From the NCBI GenBank assembly GCA_018902385.1, contig JABSSW010000015.1, positions 248,001-312,000 of the forward strand: a stretch of DNA of 64,000 nucleotides, read 5' to 3'. Below are positions 56,864 to 64,000 of this stretch, in pieces (the first letter of the stretch is position 1; each line of letters opens with the position of its first letter). Made by a program: the position numbers and the translations under genes. The DNA comes from Physcia stellaris (Eukaryota > Ascomycota > Lecanoromycetes > Caliciales > Physciaceae). The notes under the pieces were generated by a model. It saw nothing but the letters and a program-made list of their open reading frames with translations, was not told where the DNA came from and made no database searches.

Positions 56864-57897
56864 ATGCCTCTTGTCTCTCACTGCACAGGTATTTCACTGT
56901 TGATGTGGAGCGAGACTGATTAGCAAGCATAATCGAATTGGAAAGCTTGCGTTTTGGGTAAAAGGACAGAATTTGAAGCTTCTTATGGACACGCGGCTGG
57001 GCTGTGTTGTCGTGTTAGTCTACGTATGCCAGATTGTACCATGGTTGATTGTCAACAGTAATCCTATGATGTCTGGGATATATTCTTTGACTGTTAGTCT
57101 ACCTATGCATGTTTGTACCATGTTTTATTGTCAGAAGCAATCTTGCGATGTTTAGGATGTCTTCTTCATTGTTAGTCTGCGTTTGGATGTTTGTACCATA
57201 GTTGATTGTCAAGAACGATCCTATGATGTCTAGATTATCTTTTATTGTATGCAATACCATCTCTCTGTTAGAAAATTTGCTCGAAAATTCGATCTCTATG
57301 TTTTCGTAACGTTGGCTAAATCAATTCGTCGGCGAAATTTTCTGGAGTCGATCAATAACGGTAATTACTCAAATCATGGTGCGTTCATGGACCAATATAT
57401 GGACAACGGACACTAATCTATGGCGATAGGAAGTCGGAATCTTACCGCGTGAAATCGAATTCAGCTTGGCTTACTGAATTACCATATACTTCCAGAAGTA
57501 AACAATGAAACACAGCAAGAAAATCAAAGATGGAGAATGGACGGTGTGAGACAGAATATAAGATTGATCTCCTTGGAGTGGTAACAATAAACATCCACAG
57601 CTTGATACCCACGCTCCCTAGCCGCCTCTCCTACTTGATACGCGCTATACCAATGTGGCAACTAATGAGATACAATAGTCTCAAAGCAGATGGGAGCTCA
57701 TCTCAGAGTCCGACAAGAGCTATTCTCTCTTGACGTCCTTGGCAATTGTAAGAATCTTCATGGCACTGTGGGGTCTGATCAGCTCAAAGACGTCACAATA
57801 GTCAAGCCATCCCATACAAAATTGCAGTAGCTAGACAGGGCATTCCCCCTTGGTCGCCGCACAATTCCCGCAGCACTATCCAAAAGTAAGCAATAAG
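56864..57897. other. Intergenic, about 1.03 kb with minisatellite
   Basis: Apart from the three-copy repeat at 57014-57248, I see only short unconvincing frames. Confidence 0.5.
57014..57248. repeat. Three-copy imperfect minisatellite, period about 78 bp
   Basis: Copies begin at 57014, 57093 and 57171, each opening GTTAGTCT and containing TTGTACCAT and TTGTCA at the same spacing. Divergence between copies is visible at many positions, so the array is not recent. Confidence 0.8.
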
Positions 57898-58167
57898 CTA
57901 TGCATGGGAAGAAGTGGAAGGATTGAGAGGGAAGCCGCAACCGATGGCAGCGATAAATGGCATCTCAAAGGGCAAGGAACAAGAAGTATCTTGTGGTACC
58001 AGGAATCTTACATCACGGTACGCCCCGCCTGGGCATTTATTTGGGGGGGTAATTCCACAGTCTTTGAATCTACGCTCCTTGATAGCGGAAGCTAGGTCGT
58101 CAACTGGCATAGCGAGGGTCGCGATGGCGAAGCTTAGAAGGCAGAAGGGTATGAGAAAGGAGCGCAT
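57898..58167 (-). CDS. Small secreted cysteine-containing protein
   Basis: An 89-aa protein from the ATG at 58167. It begins with a classic signal peptide (MRSFLIPFCLLSFAIATLA, cut likely after ALA or LAM). The mature part is about 70 residues with four Cys (KDCGI, NKCPGG, TSCSLP, IGCGFP), which could form two disulfides. I recognise no family. Small secreted Cys proteins in fungi are often effectors, antimicrobial peptides or surface proteins, but nothing here decides between these. It lies between A/B copies 2 and 3. Confidence 0.6.
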   Translation of the reverse strand: MRSFLIPFCLLSFAIATLAMPVDDLASAIKERRFKDCGITPPNKCPGGAYRDVRFLVPQDTSCSLPFEMPFIAAIGCGFPLNPSTSSHA

Positions 58168-59504
58168 TTTGCTTTGCAATTATTCCTTTGGCGCTCGGTA
58201 ACGGTATAGAGCTCGATGAGAAAGTGTTCGATGCTTGGAAAAATGGTCGTGGGCGTCGAGCGATGCTTTTAAGGCTCTCGAGCTGAGATGGGCGTTCCAT
58301 TGCATGATCTGATCGAGTTCTAGACCGACCAGCGAAGTCTTCTGCTAGCTGCTATCTGCTTCCCCGAGTTACATTACACTGACATGCCAAGATATCCCAG
58401 TCAGGGGTTTGGGTCAGGCTGGGCCGTGATCGGAAGAACTCGGGCATATCGTGTGATTACACAATATGCGAACGGGACAGCTTTGCATTGCCCCGGGTAA
58501 AGGCAGCTCCAAAGGACGAGTTGAGGGTGATTTTGGACCGGAGACTTCTACAGTGTATTGAAGCACATCTTGCTGGACCGGAGCGACCGCCATGCACTCA
58601 CGAATTCACGAGTGATGGTTTTGTTTCTGGTGTACGGAGTACGGAGGCCCACGCCACAGTCCTGATCGGGTTAGGCTTATCATGGCACAAGATCGGGGTG
58701 TAAACTCTTTAGGATCGAGTAATAAAGGATGCCTAGGGAGTGCATTTGATTGGAAACTTTCGTACAGAAAGGGAGTGAGGGGAGGTCATAGGGGTAAAGG
58801 TGCTTGAAGTGGCCTGCTCTTAGTTCTACGAGTAGTTTGTATAGAGCCAAGAAGGTGATTGGCTCGGTTGTTTTTTTAGCCGTATAACGAACCTTTAAGG
58901 TCGGTTTCGAGAGCTTGATGAAATAAATAATCAATCAATCAACTCTCTAGGACTATCGTCGAGGTACATGCGCCATCGGACAACACACAACGTTCATGTA
59001 TCCTGGCATTTTGTTCACTATTGCTAGCAAAGTCATCAACAAGCTCCAATCAGAGCTTTCATGAACCACAGCAGGACGTTCGCAAACTACCAGCCGAGAT
59101 ACGTCAGCAGATATACTTACTTGTATCATTGTCAATCCTTTCCAGGAATGCTTCGAATTGCTAAAATACTCCCATTGGAAGATGGAGAAGGCAAGCTCCA
59201 CGTTCACCACCATCATCTCTGGCACATTCAGCCTCCAGGTCTAGATTTTCATTATTGATACTGGTACACTCATAAACTATCGATCGGTGCGCGTCGCCAG
59301 GCCACAGAGCCGCTTTGCAAATAATTGCGCGGTGTGATGGCCTCTGAGGATCTTGACGTTGACTCGCTGCTGCCTGATCGTCAACATCCCAGCTATTCCA
59401 ATGTCTTCAGACCTGGCCTTGAAAACTACTTTTACAGTCCAAGTACCCCTGACCAGCAGGCTCCTATCCAAAGTCCAAAAACTACCACGCCTCACCACAC
59501 CTCA
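58168..59504. other. Intergenic, about 1.3 kb, possible gene fragment
   Basis: There is no intact gene. At about 59082-59150 the plus strand encodes KLPAEIRQQIYLLVSLSI. This resembles the 'LP.EIR..IY' start of fungal F-box-like or 2EXR-type proteins, but it stops soon after with no exon continuing it. Confidence 0.45.
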
Positions 59505-60716
59505 TCAACGCAACCCTGCCTCCTCCTCATCCATCTCCCACTCCTCTTTCTTAGCTTTCTTCCCCTTGCCCCGTCCAAACCACTGCCTCCCACCCATCGT
59601 TCTGCCAATCCCCGTCGGCAGCATTTTCTCTCCAACCCTAGCCACCTTCCCGACAGCTCTCCCAACAATCACATCCGCCAACGCCACCATTACCGCGATC
59701 CCCGTAAAGACTACCGCAGCAATACTGACACCCATGAAGTTCTGTCCCTTGGCCGCTTGTACCCCCAATCCCTCATGCGCGGCAAAGAAATTTACAACCT
59801 TATTCGACATGAATTTCACCAGCAGGCTCCCCAGCAGGAGACATAGGAACGCCGTAACGCTGCCAACCAAGCTCGCATAGCGAAGCTTCGAGGAGCCGCC
59901 AGTGACGGAGGTGATGGAGCCAGGGATGCTGAGTCCGGATGCCACGACGGAGACGGCGAGGGTGATGAGCGCGATGATATAGATCACGGCGATGACTTTC
60001 GAGAGAAGGGTGATGGCTTTCAGGGCCCAGGATATGGGATCCGGGAGATGGAGCTTCTCGACGAAATCGAAGGGGCCATCTGCATGTTTCGTGGAGTTGG
60101 CACCTGCTGTGCCGTTGTGGAGACGGTTCGGCTTGCCGTTGGAGCAGTAAGTTATGTCCTGCTTGGATTTCCCGCTCGTGTAGCGTCCCGAGCAATAGGT
60201 GAGCAGATGGGCTATGTAGAAGTCTTGGATTCCGAGCGTGGAAATGGTTTCGTTGATGAATGTGCTGACGATCTCTCCCGTGGCGTTCTTGGCTTTGTCT
60301 CCGAGTTTGTCGCCGAGTTTACCGGCAGCGGCGGCAGCGGACTGGACGGCGCCTTTACCGTTACTGACGGTGGAGGAGACGGCAGCTCCCGCGCTGTCTA
60401 GGGCGCCTTTCGGATTTTGGATGGCGTTCCCAATGTCACGACTCTGAATGGACACTGAGGCTTTGGCATCGTCCAGCTTGGCATCAACGTCGCGAGAGAA
60501 TATGGATTTGAAGTTGAAGTTTGGGTCAGGGGCTGGGAGACCCATCTGCCGTGAGAGACTGGGTCCGATTTTGGAGGTATTGAGGATGTAGAGCTGCATG
60601 TTGGGGAGTGTGCTGGGGTTTGTCCCAGCGAGTAGGCAGCATATCGCAAGGCTGAATGCTACGATACTAGACAGTAGAACAGTGCCCGGTAGGGCAGCGC
60701 GATAAGCCGTGAGCAT
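59505..60716 (-). CDS. SUR7/PalI-family plasma-membrane protein
   Basis: Single exon from the ATG at 60716 (an open frame further upstream lacks an ATG), 403 aa. Four membrane segments are evident: VLLSSIVAFSLAICCLLAG near the N-terminus, then after a large extracellular loop VIAVIYIIALITLAVSVVAS, SLVGSVTAFLCLLLGSLLV and VSIAAVVFTGIAVMVALADV. The loop holds the paired cysteines (LTYCSGRY and ITYCSNGK) seen in SUR7/PalI members, plus N-glycosylation sites. The C-terminal tail is basic then acidic. Family members sit in eisosomes/MCC domains or act in ambient pH sensing; which role applies here is undecided. An Ala/Gly/Lys helix (AAAAAGKLGDKLGDKAKNAT) lies in the loop. Confidence 0.82.
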   Translation of the reverse strand: MLTAYRAALPGTVLLSSIVAFSLAICCLLAGTNPSTLPNMQLYILNTSKIGPSLSRQMGLPAPDPNFNFKSIFSRDVDAKLDDAKASVSIQSRDIGNAIQNPKGALDSAGAAVSSTVSNGKGAVQSAAAAAGKLGDKLGDKAKNATGEIVSTFINETISTLGIQDFYIAHLLTYCSGRYTSGKSKQDITYCSNGKPNRLHNGTAGANSTKHADGPFDFVEKLHLPDPISWALKAITLLSKVIAVIYIIALITLAVSVVASGLSIPGSITSVTGGSSKLRYASLVGSVTAFLCLLLGSLLVKFMSNKVVNFFAAHEGLGVQAAKGQNFMGVSIAAVVFTGIAVMVALADVIVGRAVGKVARVGEKMLPTGIGRTMGGRQWFGRGKGKKAKKEEWEMDEEEAGLR

Positions 60717-61492
60717 GATGATGGTGGTGGTAGATGGTTTCTGTCCAGCAGACTTTTTAAGACAGTTTGTAACGAGTGAGCAGTGACACCGAAGGAAAGT
60801 AAGAGAAGGACAAGGTGTTTTGAATAAAGATAAGTAGTACTTGAACAAAGCTGCGCTTTAACAAGGCGGTCTACTCCCCAAGAACAAAGAGGTTGGTAAG
60901 AACGCCGTGAAAGACCTTGTGAAGACGTTGTTTTACAATCCATTGTTTCAAGTCTTTATCTTCACCTGCAAGGTGACGATGCCTTCAGAGTGGATTTTAC
61001 AGCGTGCCTCGAGTGATATTCATAGGGATGGTTACGAAATCTTCTTGAATTGGATGACTCCACAGGATTCCTCCTCATCAATTGGGTGACACAATGGGAG
61101 ACATATATACTCACTACCTTCAGAAGCCTGTTATTTGGGAAATCCTAGCATGCAGCTTGCTTCATTACATCAGAAGTCTGCAGAAATGAGTGGTTTGGGG
61201 TACGTACCGTGGTTACATTGCTCACGCTCCCTACGACGGTAGCTACGCTCACCAAATGAACGAAATGATTGACTCTTATGAAACACCTCCATAGTCCATT
61301 TAAGTACAGTGGTGGTGATCTAGGGAAATACCGCTAAATTGGGTAGGTTGTCTCAGAGGTTTTCCTAATAGCTTGATCCTCTGAAACAATCATGTTTATA
61401 CGCACAAGATCATGTGTTCTCTACCTCTTCGTGATTACTTTTCGTGATTACTTTATCGAAAGTAGAGGACAACAGTTTGCGGACTAAATTCT
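60717..61492. other. Intergenic, SUR7-like 5' side to A3 3' end
   Basis: 776 nt without a supported gene. It contains the SUR7-like promoter. Confidence 0.5.
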
Positions 61493-63136
61493 TTAATACC
61501 CTGCTGTATCTGGCAAGTTCTCAAATTGCGATCTCAGCTTTGCTTGCTGGGCATGCCAACAATCTATCGCCTTCCTCCACGCTGTACAGGTATTGACTGC
61601 GCTCCCAGCATCCGAAATGTTGACAGATTCAGCACACCATTCTGGGTCTTGAGAATCAGGCGGCCCTGCTTCTTCTAAGCCTCCAACAACTTCCGCAATC
61701 CATGACTCGATAGAATATCGGTTTGCGCTGTCGATGTTGTGGGCCGGGTCTTGGCTTTCGCGATAACCATCGTCGTCCTCGTCAACAAAATCAAATTCTT
61801 GAGCAGCATGATTGGCTAGGAGACCTAAAGCTTTTGCTTGTTCACGAGCTTTCTCCCATTCTCCTTCGGCCTCTCTATACGCTCGCGTCAGCTCTGCTCC
61901 TCTCTGGACATGATAGACGTCGATATCAGTTCTAGAACACACATCCTCGTAGTCCTGGATGTCGTTCAGATGATCGATATGCCGTTGTTGGAACGCCGCC
62001 TGAGCCTGTTCAACTTTTTCTGTGGCAAGGTTGAGCCGCGCCCGAGCCTTAAGAGCAACATCCTCGTCTGCATATACTGTGGAGTCTTCACCAACACTTC
62101 CCATTGTGCTGTCGAGCAGGGCTGTTGTGCCTACCAAACCTTCTTGGTTGCTTTGCGGCTCTGGAAGCAAAAGGCCGCTCTCTGCACTCGACTGGTGCCG
62201 GCGGATAGCATCTCCAGAACTGGGTACTATCTGCTGCTTTAGGATCGTAGGTTCGTCATCCGTACCCGCTTGTCGCTGCTCTACAAAGGCCTCGTTTTCC
62301 GGCCCGTCCATCATGCCAACTTCAGTCAGTACTTGTTGGAAGACGCGATCAAGCCGTCCACGTGAGTACTCAAGATTGCATTTCTGGATACCAAGTTCTC
62401 TCTCCATTTCGTTAGCCCGTCGTATATTCTCCATTACTTGGGGTAGTCGTTGTTGTAGACTCTCTTTCTGTGATTCTCTGTAGTCTTCTGGAGTTTCGAC
62501 ATTGTTGATGTGAGCCTCCGCGTTTCTCAGGAAGGTTTCTCCAATGCTAGCTTCCTTCCTGACCTGATCATATCTACGTTGCTGCTGATTCAGGGAATTG
62601 CTTGCAACAATCGTCGCGCTTATATGCTTCAGCGTCTCTTCTGTCAGAAGGACAGATATCAGATCTTGGAAAATCACAATTCGATTTTCTTCTGGGAAGG
62701 AGAATTGAGATGCCGCGACACCCGTGTCAACTTCTGAGACCTGCCGCCCTTGCAAAGATGACTCGGACTCACAATTCTGCCTGTCGTGGCTAGACCTGGA
62801 ATGTGGACGATCAAGCTGGGATCCTCCACCAGCGTCATGATCCTGAGAAGTGTCTCTACCGCCAGCTTCTTGGCTGGATGTAGACTTATCGCTACTGAAA
62901 TCCTGCGCGTCTCTCTGGACCATCCTTTCTTCGAGACGCCGTGCTTCCGATCCCGCATCCCATTTCCCGTGGCGGGCTGGGCCCGTAAACCAGTGCAGAA
63001 AGGAGTACATTGGCCCCGTATTAACTGACGCTTGATGTTCAGCATCAGGCCTCGTCAAGCGACCTAGTCGTAGAGGGGTATGGATCTTCCTGAGAGCCTG
63101 CTCCAGGTACTGTCGAATCTCTTGTGGGTGAATCAT
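61493..63136 (-). CDS. 'A' family protein, copy 3 (coiled-coil, unknown function)
   Basis: Single exon from the ATG at 63136, 547 aa. The order is the same as copy 2: N-terminal helix (IRQYLEQALRKIHTPLRLGR), a Ser/Asp-rich disordered part, then the conserved helical block (ISVLLTEETLKHISATIVAS, ASIGETFLRNAEAHI, ERELGIQKCNLEYSR, VFQQVLTEVGMMD). A second coiled coil (ARARLNLATEKVEQAQAAFQ) and the shared end follow (ALGLLANHAAQEFDFVDEDD, DGYRESQDPAHN, IESWIAEVVGG, ESVNISDAGS). It lacks the terminal Cys cluster of copy 1. Copies 2 and 3 look more alike than either is to copy 1. It is divergently paired with B3. Confidence 0.76.
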   Translation of the reverse strand: MIHPQEIRQYLEQALRKIHTPLRLGRLTRPDAEHQASVNTGPMYSFLHWFTGPARHGKWDAGSEARRLEERMVQRDAQDFSSDKSTSSQEAGGRDTSQDHDAGGGSQLDRPHSRSSHDRQNCESESSLQGRQVSEVDTGVAASQFSFPEENRIVIFQDLISVLLTEETLKHISATIVASNSLNQQQRRYDQVRKEASIGETFLRNAEAHINNVETPEDYRESQKESLQQRLPQVMENIRRANEMERELGIQKCNLEYSRGRLDRVFQQVLTEVGMMDGPENEAFVEQRQAGTDDEPTILKQQIVPSSGDAIRRHQSSAESGLLLPEPQSNQEGLVGTTALLDSTMGSVGEDSTVYADEDVALKARARLNLATEKVEQAQAAFQQRHIDHLNDIQDYEDVCSRTDIDVYHVQRGAELTRAYREAEGEWEKAREQAKALGLLANHAAQEFDFVDEDDDGYRESQDPAHNIDSANRYSIESWIAEVVGGLEEAGPPDSQDPEWCAESVNISDAGSAVNTCTAWRKAIDCWHAQQAKLRSQFENLPDTAGY

Positions 63137-63591
63137 GTCGTAGCTACGAAAGGCAGAGGAAGCTTTTTCTTTTAAGTGTAGGCGTGTCCCGGAGTCTGTT
63201 GATTTCTAAGTAATTTTTAAGTAATTCCTGTTCTGTAAGTGCAGCCCATTAAATAATCTGATGGATCCAAATATGTCCTTTGTCAAACGGGCAGTGATGT
63301 CTAAATTTGCAGACAATGATACATCACTCCAACACAATTCGGAACAAAGACAGGCTTGCTCCACCTCCTCTCTGTTACTGTATCATGAAGATGGCGCGAG
63401 ACAATGTCATTGATGCCAGGAAGTGATCACAATACAATGCCATTGACTGGTCGCTAGCCCCATGTTTGCTGGCTTCTTATTTAGGGATCAACGATTCCTG
63501 ACTTTCGGGACTAAACAGTCCTTCAGATTTCGAAGTTGTCAGCCATTGACTACCTTAACGAAAGAAACACTTTAGCCAACAGCAGCGAAAG
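63137..63591. promoter_or_regulatory. Divergent promoter region A3/B3
   Basis: 455 nt between outward-facing starts. The motif GACAATGTCATTGA at 63400-63413 matches GACAATGACATTGA of the A2/B2 promoter in 13 of 14 bases. Related CCATTGAC motifs occur nearer the B3 start. Confidence 0.45.
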
Positions 63592-64000
63592 ATGCATCAC
63601 CAACACACCCTTCAAAGTTCAACCACCCTAACGTCCGAGTCCCAGCTAAATCTTGACATTTCGAGGACAGGCAATAGTCTCGAATCTCTCAGTCTGAGCA
63701 ATCCATATGGCAATGCTCAGACGCGTTTGGCCCCGGTTAAAGAGGAAGGCTTCTCAACCGTCCAACGTGCTAAGAAACCGGTAAATTTCGCTTCGCTTAA
63801 GTCATCCAAACTAGGAGTCAAAGACGGAGCTTCTGTACTTGCTAGTCAAGCCGGCTTCGTGAGTATTCCAAGGCGTATGGACGTCAATTGGCGTATACCA
63901 AATCTCAATGGCAAATCTACTACTGAACAGCAGACGCTGGGTTCTCAACTGCGTGGGCCAAGCGCTGCAGCAGTCAGTAGAGCCAGTCAATATCGTGGGG
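63592..64000 (+). CDS. 'B' family protein, copy 3, 3' end outside window
   Basis: Open from the ATG at 63592 to the window edge (136 codons, no stop). It corresponds to the disordered N-terminal part of copy 2: KEEGFSTVQRAKKPVNFASL matches EDGFTTVDYSKPGRDS, SSKLGVKDGAS matches SVKLGSNSNQ, and GPSAAAVSRASQY matches GVPSAAATSRASAY. The conserved C-terminal domain would lie beyond 64000. Its position, divergent from A3, repeats the arrangement of copies 1 and 2. Confidence 0.72.
   Translation, partial: MHHQHTLQSSTTLTSESQLNLDISRTGNSLESLSLSNPYGNAQTRLAPVKEEGFSTVQRAKKPVNFASLKSSKLGVKDGASVLASQAGFVSIPRRMDVNWRIPNLNGKSTTEQQTLGSQLRGPSAAAVSRASQYRG

Noticed and set aside
59082-59160. F-box-like/2EXR-like gene beginning KLPAEIRQQIY
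   Set aside because: The frame ends within about 20 codons and no exon continues it, so it is at most a fragment.

Overview
The window is filamentous ascomycete (Pezizomycotina) nuclear DNA. Genes are dense, introns are 47-190 nt with GT..CTAAC..AG signals, and the gene content is typically fungal (Atg22, Kar9, Zds1, CreC, Slm1, two-domain glyoxalase I, Gem1). I cannot place the class or species. Exon joins below were worked out by eye from splice signals, reading phase and protein family resemblance; no search was run.

Layout. 1-17.4 kb is ordinary housekeeping: ATG22 (cut by the left edge), REI1, an AZUL+HECT UBE3A-like ligase, a conserved unknown, the mitochondrial carrier MTM1, KAR9, and a protein with a possible calponin-homology-like end. 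17.4-26 kb looks accessory. It holds a Ser/Thr kinase with three SH3-like segments and an FHA domain, a decayed kinase-like fragment, a MITE with 57-bp inverted ends, a protein with an N-terminal helical (HeLo-like) domain followed by a pseudokinase, and 1.6 kb of gene-poor DNA. 26-49.8 kb is housekeeping and signalling again: a Gfo/Idh/MocA oxidoreductase, glyoxalase I, a small unknown, a Roadblock/LAMTOR2-like protein, GEM1 head-to-head with creC, a CreD/Rod1-type arrestin, SLM1, ZDS1, mitochondrial MsrB, an AGE2-type ArfGAP, and a three-exon Bet1/Sft1 SNARE whose exons are too short to show as a long reading frame.

50-64 kb is the most unusual part. A divergently transcribed gene pair occurs three times in the same orientation: 'A' (minus strand, coiled-coil protein of 504-547 aa) and 'B' (plus strand, disordered variable N-terminus plus a conserved ~110-residue C-terminal domain resembling the fungal family I know as DUF6590). 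Copies are A1/B1, A2/B2 and A3/B3, the last running off the right edge. A small secreted cysteine protein and a SUR7/PalI membrane protein lie between copies 2 and 3. I know of no described function for the A/B pair.

A second theme is technical. Four otherwise well-conserved genes (MTM1, the SH3/FHA kinase, the Gfo/Idh oxidoreductase and AGE2) each carry one single-base loss inside a run of four or five identical bases. Adding one base gives an integral, family-like protein every time. This pattern looks more like homopolymer under-calling in the assembly than four independent gene deaths.
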